Numbered from the stretch's first letter, positions 8,842-18,437 are shown. The stretch is DNA of 64,000 bases from Micromonospora ureilytica (GCF_015751765.1 NZ_JADOTX010000001.1:6820001-6884000), one strand, 5' to 3'. Notes: generated by a model from the sequence alone, not told the origin. Translations and numbers: made by a program.

Positions 8842-10029
8842 ATGGCACCCCGTCCCACCCCCGCCGACAAGTTCTCCTTCGGGCTCTGGACCGTCGGCTG
8901 GCAGGCCCGCGACCCGTTCGGTGACGCCACCCGTCCCGAGCTCGACGCGGTCGAGGCAGTGCACCGGCTCGCCGAGCTGGGCGCGTACGGCATCACCTTC
9001 CACGACGACGACCTGATCCCGTTCGGCGTCGACGCCGCCACTCGGGACCAGCACATCGCCCGGTTCCGCAAGGCCCTCGACGAGACCGGCCTCGTGGTGC
9101 CCATGGTCACCACCAACCTCTTCACCCACCCGATCTTCAAGGACGGCGGCTTCACCAGCAACGACCGCGACGTCCGCCGCTACGCGCTGCGCAAGGTGCT
9201 GCGGCAGGTCGACCTCGCCGCCGAGCTGGGTGCGAGCACCTTCGTCATGTGGGGTGGCCGCGAGGGCTCCGAGTACGACCTCGCCAAGGACGTCCGCGCC
9301 GCCCTGGACCGCTACCGCGAGGCGGTGGACCTGCTCACCCAGTACTCCATCGACAAGGGCTACAACCTGCGGTTCGCCCTGGAGCCCAAGCCCAACGAGC
9401 CGCGCGGCGACATCCTGCTGCCGACCATCGGGCACGCGCTCGGCTTCATCTCCCAGCTGGCCCACCCGGAGCTGGTCGGCCTCAACCCGGAGGTCGGCCA
9501 CGAGCAGATGGCCGGGCTCAACTACGCCCACGGCATCGCCCAGGCGCTCTGGCAGGGCAAGCTGTTCCACCTGGACCTCAACGGCCAGCGCGGCATCAAG
9601 TACGACCAGGACCTGGTCTTCGGCCACGGTGACCTGATGAACGCGTTCGCCCTGGTGGACCTCCTGGAGAACGGCGGCCCCAACGGCGGGCCGGCCTACG
9701 ACGGGCCGCGGCACTTCGACTACAAGCCCTCCCGCACCGAGGACATGGACGGGGTGTGGGCCTCCGCGGCGGCCAACATGAGCACCTACCTGCTGCTCAA
9801 GGAGCGCGCTGCGGCGTTCCGCGCCGACCCCGAGGTGATCGAGGCGCTGGCCGCCAGCAAGGTCGGCGAGCTGAGCACGCCGACGCTCGGCGACGGTGAG
9901 GGCTACGAGGAGATCCTGGCCGACCGGTCCGCGTTCGAGGATGTCGACGTGGACGCGGTGGCCGCCCGGGGCTTCGCCTTCGTCCGGCTCAACCAGCTCG
10001 CCGTCGAGCACCTGCTCGGCGCCCGCTGA
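8842..10029 (+). CDS. xylA: Xylose isomerase
   Basis: The enzyme converts D-xylose to D-xylulose in the cytoplasm. Its 395 residues match the short actinobacterial class I enzymes. It has the catalytic H54/D57 in [15 protein letters not shown], the metal-binding [12 protein letters not shown] and the [15 protein letters not shown] region. ATG 8842 follows CGGAGG at a suitable distance. The next gene, xylulokinase, begins 9 bp after the stop. Confidence 0.98.
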   Translation: MAPRPTPADKFSFGLWTVGWQARDPFGDATRPELDAVEAVHRLAELGAYGITFHDDDLIPFGVDAATRDQHIARFRKALDETGLVVPMVTTNLFTHPIFKDGGFTSNDRDVRRYALRKVLRQVDLAAELGASTFVMWGGREGSEYDLAKDVRAALDRYREAVDLLTQYSIDKGYNLRFALEPKPNEPRGDILLPTIGHALGFISQLAHPELVGLNPEVGHEQMAGLNYAHGIAQALWQGKLFHLDLNGQRGIKYDQDLVFGHGDLMNAFALVDLLENGGPNGGPAYDGPRHFDYKPSRTEDMDGVWASAAANMSTYLLLKERAAAFRADPEVIEALAASKVGELSTPTLGDGEGYEEILADRSAFEDVDVDAVAARGFAFVRLNQLAVEHLLGAR

Positions 10030-10038
10030 GGCCCCGCC

Positions 10039-11466
10039 ATGCCGTTGGTCGCAGGCGTTGACTCGTCCACCCAGTCCTGCAAGGTGGTGATCCGGGACGC
10101 GGAGACCGGCGCCCTGCTCCGGCAGGGTCGGGCCCCGCACCCGGACGGCACGGAGGTCGACCCGGAAGCCTGGTGGCAGGCGCTGCGCGGCGCCGCCGAC
10201 CAGGCCGGCGGGTTGGCCGACGTGGCGGCGATCTCCGTCGCCGGCCAGCAGCACGGCATGGTGTGTCTCGACGAGGACGGCCGGGTGGTCCGCCCGGCGC
10301 TGCTGTGGAACGACACCCGATCCGCCGACGCCGCCGCCGACCTCATCGAGGAGGCCGGCGGCGGCTCGGCCGGAAGCCGGTTCTGGGCCGAGGCCACCGG
10401 CAGCGTTCCGGTGGCCAGCTTCACCATCACCAAGCTGCGGTGGCTGGCCAGGCACGAACCCGAGCTGGCCGCCAGGGTGGCCGCCGTCTGCCTGCCGCAC
10501 GACTGGCTGACCTGGCGGCTGGCCGGCGCACCGGGGCTGGGCGCGCTGCGTACCGACCGGGGCGACGCCAGCGGCACCGGTTACTGGTCGCCGGCGACCG
10601 GCGACTACCGACTGGACCTGCTGGAGCGGGGCTTCGGTCGGCGGTTGGTGGTGCCCGAGGTGCTCGGTCCGGCCGAGTCGGCGGGAAAGCTCGCCGACGA
10701 GCTGGGCGGGCCGGGTGGTGCGCTGCTCGGCGCGGGCACCGGGGACAACGCCGCCGCCGCGCTGGGCGTCGGTGCCGGTCCGGGTGACGTGGTCGTCTCG
10801 ATCGGCACCTCCGGCACCGTGTTCAGCGTCGCCGACGTGCCGGCCGCCGACGAGAGCGGCGCCGTCGCGGGCTTCGCCGACGCGTCCGGCCGTTTCCTGC
10901 CCCTGGTCTGCACGCTCAACGCGGCCCGGGTGCTGGACGCCGCCGCCGCGATGCTCGGCGTCAACCTGGACGAGCTGGCCGAGCTGGCGCTCTCCGCGCC
11001 GGCCGGCGCGGACGGGCTGGTCATGGTGCCCTACCTGGAGGGTGAGCGGACGCCGAACCGACCGCTCGCCACCGGAGCGGTGCACGGCCTGACCCTGCGC
11101 ACGTCGACCCCCGCGCACCTGGCGCGGGCCGCCGTCGAGGGCATGCTCTGCGCGCTCGCCGACGGGTTGGACGCGTTGACCGCGCAGGGTGCCACCGTCC
11201 GCCGGGTCATCCTGGTCGGCGGCGGGGCCCGGTCGGCCGCGGTGCGTCAGATCGCCCCGCAGGTCTTCGGCTGTCCGGTCGTCGTGCCGCCGGCCGGGGA
11301 GTACGTCGCCGACGGCGCCGCCCGGCAGGCCGCGTGGGTCGCCCTGGGCGGCGACGCGCCGCCGGCCTGGGCGCTCGAGGGCACCGAGGAGTACGCGGCC
11401 GCGGCTGTCCCGGCCGTCCGCGACCAGTACGCCGCCGCTCGCGGGTTGGTGCTCGACCGGCGCTGA
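10039..11466 (+). CDS. xylB: Xylulokinase
   Basis: The 475-residue FGGY-family kinase phosphorylates D-xylulose to xylulose 5-phosphate, which enters the pentose phosphate pathway. It has the N-terminal [13 protein letters not shown], the substrate motif [14 protein letters not shown], and the ATP-binding [10 protein letters not shown] and [14 protein letters not shown]. The gene lies 9 bp behind xylA, so the two are co-transcribed. A 12-bp hairpin follows the stop. Confidence 0.97.
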   Translation: MPLVAGVDSSTQSCKVVIRDAETGALLRQGRAPHPDGTEVDPEAWWQALRGAADQAGGLADVAAISVAGQQHGMVCLDEDGRVVRPALLWNDTRSADAAADLIEEAGGGSAGSRFWAEATGSVPVASFTITKLRWLARHEPELAARVAAVCLPHDWLTWRLAGAPGLGALRTDRGDASGTGYWSPATGDYRLDLLERGFGRRLVVPEVLGPAESAGKLADELGGPGGALLGAGTGDNAAAALGVGAGPGDVVVSIGTSGTVFSVADVPAADESGAVAGFADASGRFLPLVCTLNAARVLDAAAAMLGVNLDELAELALSAPAGADGLVMVPYLEGERTPNRPLATGAVHGLTLRTSTPAHLARAAVEGMLCALADGLDALTAQGATVRRVILVGGGARSAAVRQIAPQVFGCPVVVPPAGEYVADGAARQAAWVALGGDAPPAWALEGTEEYAAAAVPAVRDQYAAARGLVLDRR

Positions 11467-11480
11467 CCGTGTGGATCGAC

Positions 11481-11520
11481 GCGGGTGGGTGCGGGTCCAC
11501 GGTGACCGGCACCCACCCGC
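11481..11520 (+). terminator. Hairpin after xylB
   Basis: Perfect 12-bp arms at 11481-11492 and 11509-11520 enclose a 16-nt loop. There is no T-run, so it may be a weak terminator or a 3' mRNA stabiliser. Confidence 0.6.
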
Positions 11521-11559
11521 GTGACGACCTTCTGCACGGAGTCTGGTTGGCTGCCGGTC

Positions 11560-12993
11560 ATGACGGTGACCAGTGGTGGGCCCGGCCTGCGCCCGCACGG
11601 TCGGGGCGGTGGGCCGGCGCACCGGTTGTACAGCGTCGTGGTGTTCGTGGTGCTCGCCTCGCTGGACAATGTGGCGATCGGGCTGGTCCCCCCGCTGTAC
11701 GGCCCGATCTCCGACGCGTTCGACGTGTCCGGGCGGCTGCTCGGCGTGGTCACCGCGGTCAGCTTCCTGGTCAGCGCGGTGGCGGCGGTCGGCTGGGCGT
11801 ACGTCGGGGACCGGACCAACCGCAAGCCGCTGCTCATGGTGGGCACGCTCCTCTGGGCGGCGGGCACCGGCGGTAGCGCGCTCGCCGGCGGCTACCTGAC
11901 GTTCCTGGCCGCGCAACTGGTCGCGGCGGTCGGCCTCGGCGCGGTCGGCTCGGTGGGCTTCTCCGTGGTCACCGACCTGATCTCACCGACCCGTCGAGGG
12001 CTGGTGATGAGCTTCTGGGGGCTCTCCCAGGGGGTCGGAACCCTCGCGGGCACGCTCGTCGGCGGGCTGCTCGGGGCGGCCGACTGGCGGCGGCCGTTCC
12101 TGCTGCTGACAGGTGTCGGCCTGGTCGCCACAGTGGCCTACCTGTTCACGTACGACATCCGGCGTGGCCAGAGCGAGCCGGAGCTGGCCGGCAGGCTGGA
12201 CGCCGGCGCCGAGTACGACTACCGGATCAGCCGCGCCGACCTGCCGCGCATCCTGGCCCGACGGACCAACCGGTGGCTGATCCTGCAGGGTCTGACCGCG
12301 CAGGCCGCGTTCGGTTCGCTGGTCTGGCTGCCGGTGCTCTTCGCCGAACGGGCCGAGGCCCAGGGCTACTCGGCGTCTACCGCGGTGGTGGTGGGCAGCG
12401 TGTTCGCCACCCTGTTCCAGCTCGGCGGGGTGCTGTCCATCGTGGGTGGCCTGATCGGCGACGCGGTGCAACGGCGTACGCCGCGGGGGCGGGCGCTTGT
12501 CGCCTCGGTCGGCGTTCTCGCGGCGCTGCCGTTCTACCTGGTGTTGTTCTTCGTCCCGGTGACCATCGACGTGCCGGACGGCGCGAGCGGCGGCGCGGTG
12601 GTGGGTGCGGTGTTGGCCAGTGTGTTCACCGAGCCGTCGGTCGGGCTGAGTCTGCTCACCGCGATCGTGGCGCTCGCGTTGACCTCGGCCAACTCGCCGA
12701 ACTGGTTCGCGTTGATCGCCGACGTCAACCCGCCGGAGCACCGGGGCACGGTCTACAGCCTGGGCAACCTGGTCAACGGGGTCGGACGCGCGGCCGGCAA
12801 CGGGTTGGTCGGGGTGGCCTTCCAGGCACTGCGGGTGGCATTCCCGCCGCCGTTGAACTTCGCCGTCGGGCTGGCCGCGTTCCAGCTCTTCTTCATCCCG
12901 ACCGGCGTCATGTACTGGCTCGCCTCGCGAACCTCACCCACCGACATCGACAACGTCCACGACCTCCTAAACACCCGAGCCGACCGCCTCTAA
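11560..12993 (+). CDS. MFS transporter
   Basis: The product of about 477 residues has roughly 12 hydrophobic segments. The cytoplasmic loop motif after TM2 reads GDRTNRKPLLMVG, and YVGDRTNRKP fits the MFS signature A. The pattern of an early SLDNVAIGLVPPLYGPI and a central loop resembles spinster-like exporters, but the substrate cannot be deduced. It follows xylAB on the same strand behind a hairpin, so a role in sugar transport is possible but unproven. ATG 11560 is preferred over GTG 11521, which abuts the hairpin. Confidence 0.85.
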   Translation: MTVTSGGPGLRPHGRGGGPAHRLYSVVVFVVLASLDNVAIGLVPPLYGPISDAFDVSGRLLGVVTAVSFLVSAVAAVGWAYVGDRTNRKPLLMVGTLLWAAGTGGSALAGGYLTFLAAQLVAAVGLGAVGSVGFSVVTDLISPTRRGLVMSFWGLSQGVGTLAGTLVGGLLGAADWRRPFLLLTGVGLVATVAYLFTYDIRRGQSEPELAGRLDAGAEYDYRISRADLPRILARRTNRWLILQGLTAQAAFGSLVWLPVLFAERAEAQGYSASTAVVVGSVFATLFQLGGVLSIVGGLIGDAVQRRTPRGRALVASVGVLAALPFYLVLFFVPVTIDVPDGASGGAVVGAVLASVFTEPSVGLSLLTAIVALALTSANSPNWFALIADVNPPEHRGTVYSLGNLVNGVGRAAGNGLVGVAFQALRVAFPPPLNFAVGLAAFQLFFIPTGVMYWLASRTSPTDIDNVHDLLNTRADRL

Positions 12994-12997
12994 CCCG

Positions 12998-13025
12998 CCC
13001 CCACCCCCACCCCCACCCCCACCCC
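12998..13025. repeat. C-rich hexamer tandem repeat
   Basis: Four exact units of CCCCCA (12998-13021) plus four C lie directly after the MFS stop codon. The first inverted repeat of the gene-free stretch begins 12 bp further on. Confidence 0.9.
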
Positions 13026-13036
13026 GCCCCACCTCG

Positions 13037-13109
13037 TCGATCGTGGAGTTGTGGTGGGGGACAGATGACCCGTAGAAGGCCAAACCCGGCACCATAACTC
13101 CATGATCGA
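13037..13109. repeat. Intergenic hairpin repeat, diverged copy
   Basis: 20-nt arms at 13037-13056 and 13090-13109 pair along their whole length with two G-U pairs, around a 33-nt loop. The arms begin TCGATCRTGGAGTT and resemble those at 24864 and 39614, but the loop is unrelated. Confidence 0.8.
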
Positions 13110-13133
13110 TGGGCCGGACCACCCCTCGCCCCG

Positions 13134-13202
13134 CGATCTTGCGCTTACTGTCCCGACAAAAGCGATATAGAGCCCATACCGACATCCGAAACTGCAAGAT
13201 CG
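13134..13202. repeat. Inverted repeat with CGATCTTGC arms
   Basis: 9-nt perfect arms at 13134-13142 and 13194-13202 flank 51 bases that are less GC-rich than the surroundings. It lies in the stretch 12994-13529, which holds no convincing gene. Confidence 0.6.
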
Positions 13203-13280
13203 GTGCGGCGGCGGCGTGGGCGGCACGCTCGACGTGCGGTTCCGCGGGCCCCAGGGGTCCCGCACGTCCCGCGCCATTCA

Positions 13281-13354
13281 AGATCGCGCTGCTTCCTGGT
13301 TCTAGTTGCCTTCCGGCGGGCCGAGGCCACTGCATCCTGGAAGTAGTGCGATCT
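13281..13354. repeat. Inverted repeat with 16-nt arms
   Basis: Arms at 13281-13296 and 13339-13354 pair over 16 positions with two G-U pairs around a 42-nt loop. The motif AGATCGC is shared in part with the preceding inverted repeat. Confidence 0.65.
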
Positions 13355-13360
13355 CGAGGG

Positions 13361-13432
13361 CGCGGGGCGCGGGGCGCGGGGCGCGGGGCGCGGGGCGCGC
13401 GGCGGGCGGGCGGGGCGCGGGCGGGGCGCGGG
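13361..13432. repeat. G-rich heptamer tandem repeat
   Basis: Five exact units of CGCGGGG (13361-13395) continue as degenerate G/C-only units to about 13432. It starts 6 bp beyond the preceding inverted repeat. Confidence 0.9.
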
Positions 13433-13529
13433 TGGGCATGAATCGTTTACGACATCAGCTCCATAGCGAGCCGGTCCACACCGACCGGCCCGCCCGCGAG
13501 TACCGCGGAACGGACCGGTCGGCGCTGGG

Positions 13530-15203
13530 TCAGCCGTGCAGCCAGACGGTCACGTCGGGCGGGACCGTTCCGTCGTCGTTCAGGGGCGCACTGGCGGCCC
13601 GCACCTCGGCGCCGGCCGGCACCGGCACCGGGGCGGCGCCGAAGTTCGTCAGCACGGTCAGCTCACCGTTGCGGAAGCTCAGCACCTCGTCGCCGGAGGA
13701 CAACCACTCCAGGGTGCCGCGACCCAGCCCGTGGGCACGGCGCAACTGCAGCGCCGTGCGGTACAGCTCGTACGTCGAGCCGGGCACGTCGCGCTGGCGG
13801 TCCAGCGCGTACTCCGCCCAGAGCGCGGGTTGCGGCAGCCAGCTCGCGTCGGTCGGCCCGAAGCCGTACGACGGGGCGTCGGCCTCCCACGGGATCGGCA
13901 CCCGGCAGCCGTCCCGGCCGCGCTGGGTGTGCCCGCTGCGCGCCCAGGTCGGGTCCTGTCGGGCCTCGTCGGGCAGGGTGGTGTGCTCGGGCAGCCCCAG
14001 CTCCTCACCCTGGTAGAGGTACGCCGAGCCGGGCAGCGCGAGCATCAGCAGGGTGGCCGCGCGGGCCCGGCGCAGACCGAGTGCGGCGTCCGGCTGCGGG
14101 TCGCCGATGCCGATGCCGTTGGGGCGTACGGTGCCGACCGGCAGGCCGAGCCGGGAGGCGTGCCGCACCACGTCGTGGTTGGACAGCACCCAGGTGGTCG
14201 GCGCGCCCACCGAGTCGGTCGCCTCCAACGAGCGGGTGATCACCGCGTACTGGGCCGGTGCGGTCCACGCGGCGAGCAGGTACTCGAAGTTGAACGCCTG
14301 GTGCATCTCGTCCGGGCGGACGTAGCGGGCCAGTCGCTCGGCCGGCTCCACCCATGCCTCGGCGACCAGCACCCGCTCGCCCGGGTAGCTGTCCAGAACC
14401 TGCCGCCACTGCCGGTAGATCTCGTGCACGCCGTCCTGGTCCCACATCGGCGGGCGGGGCTTGTCGATCTCGTTGTCGGAGAGGATCTCTTGCGGCTCCT
14501 GCCAGTCGGCCAGGTCGGCCTGCTTGATGAGGCCATGTGCCACGTCGACCCGGAAACCGTCCACCCCGCGGTCCAGCCAGAACCGCAGCACGTCCAGGAA
14601 CTCGGCGTGCACCTCCTGGTTGTCCCAGTTCAGGTCCGGCTGCCCGGTGTCGAACAGGTGCAGATACCACTGACCGGGCTGCCCGTCGGCGTCGACCGTC
14701 CGGGTCCAGGCTGGACCACCGAAGACGCTCTGCCAGTCGTTCGGCGGCTGGTCGCCGGCGGGACCACGGCCGTCGCGGAAGATGTACCGCGAGCGTTCCG
14801 GGCTGCCGGGCGCGGCCGGCAGCGCGGCCTGGAACCAGCGATGCGCCGAGGAGGTGTGGTTCGGGACCAGGTCGACGATCACCCGCAGGCTGCGGGACCG
14901 GGCCTCGGCGATCAGCTTGTCCGCGTCGGCGAGGGTGCCGAACAGCGGGTCGATGTCGCGGTAGTCGGCCACGTCGTAGCCGGCGTCGGCCTGCGGCGAG
15001 GGGTAGAAGGGAGAGAGCCACACCGCGTCCACACCCAGCTCGACCAGGTGGTCGAGACGGGCGGTGATGCCGGGCAGGTCACCGATTCCGTCCCCGTCCG
15101 AGTCGGCGAACGAGCGGGGGTAGATCTGGTAGATGGTGGCCTCGGTCCACCAGCCGGTGGCCGGGTGACCGGAGGAGGTCTGCTGCGTCGGGTCGGTGTT
15201 CAG
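13530..15203 (-). CDS. GH13 alpha-glucosidase, apparent CTG start
   Basis: The 557-residue enzyme hydrolyses terminal alpha-1,4 (or alpha-1,6) glucosides. Catalytic regions are intact: DGFRVDVAHG (nucleophile Asp), VLVAEAWVEP (acid Glu) and LSNHDVVRH. The N-terminal IYQIYPRSFADSDGDGIGD is typical and required for the fold. Between the in-frame stop at 15234-15236 and the first GTG (15032) there is no ATG, GTG or TTG, and that GTG would delete the N-terminus. CTG 15203 has GGGAG 6 bases upstream. The stop at 15234-15236 is also the stop of the upstream LacI gene, in the same frame. It is the last gene of the alpha-glucoside operon. Confidence 0.9.
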   Translation of the reverse strand: MNTDPTQQTSSGHPATGWWTEATIYQIYPRSFADSDGDGIGDLPGITARLDHLVELGVDAVWLSPFYPSPQADAGYDVADYRDIDPLFGTLADADKLIAEARSRSLRVIVDLVPNHTSSAHRWFQAALPAAPGSPERSRYIFRDGRGPAGDQPPNDWQSVFGGPAWTRTVDADGQPGQWYLHLFDTGQPDLNWDNQEVHAEFLDVLRFWLDRGVDGFRVDVAHGLIKQADLADWQEPQEILSDNEIDKPRPPMWDQDGVHEIYRQWRQVLDSYPGERVLVAEAWVEPAERLARYVRPDEMHQAFNFEYLLAAWTAPAQYAVITRSLEATDSVGAPTTWVLSNHDVVRHASRLGLPVGTVRPNGIGIGDPQPDAALGLRRARAATLLMLALPGSAYLYQGEELGLPEHTTLPDEARQDPTWARSGHTQRGRDGCRVPIPWEADAPSYGFGPTDASWLPQPALWAEYALDRQRDVPGSTYELYRTALQLRRAHGLGRGTLEWLSSGDEVLSFRNGELTVLTNFGAAPVPVPAGAEVRAASAPLNDDGTVPPDVTVWLHG

Positions 15204-15233
15204 GGTCGTCTCCCGTGTTGCGGTGTGTGGATT

Positions 15234-16280
15234 TCAGTGTGCCCGGGGCGGTGCGGTCGAGTCCCGGACCACCAATCGGGTGGGCAGGACCACCGGAGTG
15301 TCGCAACCGGCGCCCCGTTGACTGACGATGGGCCCCGCCGGTCGGGCCCCGAGCGGGTCGAGCAGCATCTGGGCGGCCAGCCGGCCCTGCTCGGCGGCGG
15401 GCTGGGCGACGGTGCTGAGCCCGAGCACACCGGCCAGGTCGTGGTCGTCGATGCCGACCACGCTGACGTCCTGTGGCACCCGCAGCCCGACGTCGCGCAG
15501 GGCGGTCATCGCGCCCATTGCCATCTCGTCGCAGGCGGCGACGATCGCGGTCGGCGGCTCGCCGCGGGCCAGCAGTTCGGCGGTGGCCCGGTTGCCGCCG
15601 TCGATGGTGAAGGTGGACTCGATGTCCAGGGTCGGGTCGGGCCGCACACCGGCGGACCGCAGCGCCGCCTGGTAGCCCCGGCGTCGGTCGAGGTGGGTGG
15701 TGAAGGCCAACTCGTCGTCCGGGTCGCCGGAGATGTGGGCGATCCGGTGATGACCGAGGTCGATCAGATGCTTGGTCGCGGCCCGCGCGGCCGCCACGTC
15801 GTCGATCCGTACGCACGGCCAGTTGGGCACCCTGCTGCCCGAGCTGATGGTGACTCCGGGCAGTTCGAGCGTGGCGAGCGCGGTCATGTCGGCCGGACGC
15901 AGGGGCGTGGCGACCAGCATCATGGCGTCCACCCGCTTGTGCAGGTTGGCCGTGCGCAGGACCCGCTGGCGGACCTGTTCCCGGCCGCCCAGGTTGTAGA
16001 GCAGCAGGTCGTAGCCGGACTGGTGGAGGTACTCCTCGACGGCCTCGACGACGGTGCTGAAGAACCAGCGGGTGATCCGGGGGACCACGACCGCGACCGT
16101 ACCGGTCCGGCCGCCGGCGAGCCGGGACGCGCTCGGCGAAACCTCGTAGTCGAGCTGCTCGGCGGCGGCGAGTACCCGATGCCGGGTGGCGGCCGAGACC
16201 GTCGGTAGTCCGCGTAGCGCCCGCGAGACGGTGGCCGTGGACACTCCGGCCAACCGGGCCACATCATCGATCCTCGTCAC
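15234..16280 (-). CDS. LacI family regulator of the alpha-glucoside operon
   Basis: The 348-residue protein has the N-terminal LacI helix-turn-helix (IDDVARLAGVSTATVSRALRG, with the hinge ASRLAGG near residue 55) and a periplasmic-binding-like effector domain. It sits between the permease genes and the glucosidase on the same strand. A perfect LacI-family operator lies upstream of the binding-protein gene at 19854-19867, so it probably represses the operon until an alpha-glucoside binds. GTG 16280 is the start. Confidence 0.9.
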   Translation of the reverse strand: MTRIDDVARLAGVSTATVSRALRGLPTVSAATRHRVLAAAEQLDYEVSPSASRLAGGRTGTVAVVVPRITRWFFSTVVEAVEEYLHQSGYDLLLYNLGGREQVRQRVLRTANLHKRVDAMMLVATPLRPADMTALATLELPGVTISSGSRVPNWPCVRIDDVAAARAATKHLIDLGHHRIAHISGDPDDELAFTTHLDRRRGYQAALRSAGVRPDPTLDIESTFTIDGGNRATAELLARGEPPTAIVAACDEMAMGAMTALRDVGLRVPQDVSVVGIDDHDLAGVLGLSTVAQPAAEQGRLAAQMLLDPLGARPAGPIVSQRGAGCDTPVVLPTRLVVRDSTAPPRAH

Positions 16281-16304
16281 GGTTTCCCCCGCTCGGTGCC
16301 CGGA

Positions 16305-16344
16305 GCGCCCGCCGCCGCCTCAGGGGCCAGGCGGCGACGGGCGC
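16305..16344 (-). terminator. Hairpin between permease and LacI genes
   Basis: 16-nt arms at 16305-16320 and 16329-16344 pair with a single mismatch around an 8-nt loop. There is no T-run, so partial termination or 3' end protection of the transporter mRNA is likelier than a full stop. Confidence 0.55.
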
Positions 16345-16350
16345 GGAGGG

Positions 16351-17319
16351 TCAGCCCTTGACGCTGCCGGCGAGCAGACCTCGCACGAAGAAGCGCTGTA
16401 GGGACAGGAACACGATGAGCGGTATGACGATGCTGACGAACGCGCCGGCGGTCAGGCGCTGCCACTCGTTGCCCCGGGTGCCGGCCATCTCGGCGAGCCG
16501 GACGGTGAGTGGGGCGGTCTCGTCGCCGCCGCCGGCGAAGATCAGCGCGACCAGCAGGTCGTTCCAGACCCAGAGGAACTGGAAGATGCCGAACGCCGCC
16601 AACGCCGGGGTGATCAGCGGCAGCACGATGGTGCGGAAGATCTTCGGGTGGGAGGCCCCGTCGACCCGGGCCGCCTCCATCAGGTCTCCCGGCAGCTGCG
16701 AGATGAAGTTGTGCAGCAGGAAGACGGCGAACGGAAGCGCGAAGCAGGTGTGCGCGAACCACACCTGGGCGAACTTCTGCTCGTCGACCAGGTCCCAGGC
16801 CGGCATCACTGTGACGCCGCCGAGGGTGACGCCGGTGGAGAAGAACTTCAACAGCGGCACCAGGGCCATCTGCAGCGGCACGATCTGCAACGCGAAGATC
16901 GCGATGTAGACCCAGTCCCGGCCGCGGAAGTTGATCCACGCGAGCGCGTACGCGGCGAGGCAGGCGAAGGCGAGCGGGAAGAGGACCGACGGGATGGTGA
17001 TCGCCAGCGAGTTGACGAAGGAACCGGCGAGCTGCCCGGAGGACGACGACCGTCCGAACAGGACCTGCTGGTAGTTCTCGAACGTGAACTGCGGGTTGGT
17101 GAAGGCCGTCCACCAGCCGGTGGTCTTGATCTCGTCCTCCGGTCGGAGGGAGGAGACGAACAGGCCGAAGGTCGGGATGGTCCAGACCACCGCGATGACG
17201 ATCGAGACGAGCGTCGCGGTGCGGCTGTTCAACCGCTTGCGGACCCGTCCAGCCGTGGTGGTGGGGGTGCCGTCGGTGTTCTGGGTGCCGGCGGCGACGG
17301 TGGGCGTTGCGGTCGTCAT
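16351..17319 (-). CDS. ABC sugar transporter permease, MalG type
   Basis: The product has 322 residues and six predicted membrane segments. It has the carbohydrate-uptake permease signature EAARVDGASHPKIFRTIVLPL at about residue 215, which docks onto the ATPase. It ends near the C-terminal LQRFFVRGLLAGSVKG typical of MalG/AglG. ATG 17319 lies 1 bp after the stop of the partner permease, and its GGAGG site is inside that gene, so translation is coupled. No ATPase gene is in the operon; a shared MsiK-like ATPase elsewhere is expected in actinobacteria. Confidence 0.95.
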   Translation of the reverse strand: MTTATPTVAAGTQNTDGTPTTTAGRVRKRLNSRTATLVSIVIAVVWTIPTFGLFVSSLRPEDEIKTTGWWTAFTNPQFTFENYQQVLFGRSSSSGQLAGSFVNSLAITIPSVLFPLAFACLAAYALAWINFRGRDWVYIAIFALQIVPLQMALVPLLKFFSTGVTLGGVTVMPAWDLVDEQKFAQVWFAHTCFALPFAVFLLHNFISQLPGDLMEAARVDGASHPKIFRTIVLPLITPALAAFGIFQFLWVWNDLLVALIFAGGGDETAPLTVRLAEMAGTRGNEWQRLTAGAFVSIVIPLIVFLSLQRFFVRGLLAGSVKG

Positions 17320-17320
17320 C

Positions 17321-18367
17321 TCAGCCCTCCCGCTGTTGACGGAGGTTGCGGATCTGGTAGATCACGACCGGGATGACCAGGATGAAGAGGAAGACCGCGA
17401 GCGCGGAACCCTGCCCGCTCTGGCCGTACCGGAACGCCTGGTTGTACATCTCGTTGGCGATCACGCTGGTGTCGTAGTTGCCGTTCGTCGAGGTCCGGAC
17501 GATGTCGAAGACCTTGAGCGTGGCGATCGTGAGGGTCACCATCACGACGATCAGCGCCGGTCGGATGCTCGGCATGGTGATCCGCCAGAACATCTGCCAC
17601 GGGCTGACACCGTCGAGCCGGGCGGCCTCGACGATGTCGCCGGGGATCGCCTTGATCGCGGCGGAGAGCACCACCATGGCGAAACCGGCCTGGATCCAGA
17701 TCATGATGACGATCAGCAGCAGCGTGTTCAGGGGTGATTCCAGCAGCCACTGCTTGGGCTCACCGCCCATGCTGACGACGATCTGGTTGAGCAGACCGAT
17801 CTGGTCGCCGTCGCCCCGGTAGGCGTAGACGAACTTCCAGATGATGCTGGCGCCGACGAAGGAGATGGCCATCGGCAGGAAGATCAGCGACTTGGCCACG
17901 GCCTCGAACCGGGCCTTGTCCACCAGTACGGCGTAGATCAGGCCGAACCCGGTCGCCACCAGCGGGACCACGAGCACCCAGACCAGGGTGTTGATCAGGA
18001 CGCGGACCATCGCGTCATCAGAGAACAAGAAGCCGTAGTTGCGCAGCCCCACCCACTCGGTGCTGTCCCCGTTCATCAGGGAGAGCAACACGGTGCGGAT
18101 GGCCGGCACGACCAGTCCGATGGTGAGCAGCAGCAGCGTCGGCAGCAGGAAGAAGAGCGCGAATATCCCCTCCCGCTGCCTGGGTCGGCGGGGCAGTGGA
18201 GCACCACTCACCGAGGCGGCGACGAGCTGCGCCTCCCGCCGCCGGGCGAACCAGGCCGGCACCACGTCGAGCAGCAGTAGCAGACCGCCCACCACCAACA
18301 CGAAGGCGACCAGCCCGTACATCAGCATGAGGAACTTCGGCTGCTGATCGGCGAAGTCGAACTCCAT
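17321..18367 (-). CDS. ABC sugar transporter permease, MalF type
   Basis: The product of 348 residues has an N-terminal membrane segment, a charged loop rich in Arg, and a six-segment permease core with EAARLDGVSPWQMFWRITMP, the ATPase-docking loop. It pairs with the adjacent MalG-type permease. ATG 18367 has GGGAGGG 3-5 bases upstream; TTG 18370 is also in frame but too close. The long N-terminal extension before the core is common in actinobacterial AglF-like proteins. Confidence 0.95.
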   Translation of the reverse strand: MEFDFADQQPKFLMLMYGLVAFVLVVGGLLLLLDVVPAWFARRREAQLVAASVSGAPLPRRPRQREGIFALFFLLPTLLLLTIGLVVPAIRTVLLSLMNGDSTEWVGLRNYGFLFSDDAMVRVLINTLVWVLVVPLVATGFGLIYAVLVDKARFEAVAKSLIFLPMAISFVGASIIWKFVYAYRGDGDQIGLLNQIVVSMGGEPKQWLLESPLNTLLLIVIMIWIQAGFAMVVLSAAIKAIPGDIVEAARLDGVSPWQMFWRITMPSIRPALIVVMVTLTIATLKVFDIVRTSTNGNYDTSVIANEMYNQAFRYGQSGQGSALAVFLFILVIPVVIYQIRNLRQQREG

Positions 18368-18396
18368 CAACCCTCCCTTCCGGGTCCACCTCGGCC

Positions 18397-18430
18397 GGTG
18401 GCCCGGCCCGCGAACGCGGACCGGGCCACC
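18397..18430 (-). promoter_or_regulatory. Intercistronic hairpin after the binding-protein gene
   Basis: A 10-bp perfect stem (18397-18406 with 18421-18430) is extended inside by 5 more pairs around a tiny AA loop. In many ABC operons such hairpins keep the binding-protein mRNA more abundant than the permease mRNA. Confidence 0.6.
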
Positions 18431-18437
18431 GCCGGGA

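Noticed and set aside
8764..11916. Very long minus-strand open frame antisense to xylA and xylB
   Set aside because: It is an in-frame extension of the ROK gene caused by high GC. Its sequence is low-complexity Arg/Gly/Ala and the plus-strand genes are unmistakable.
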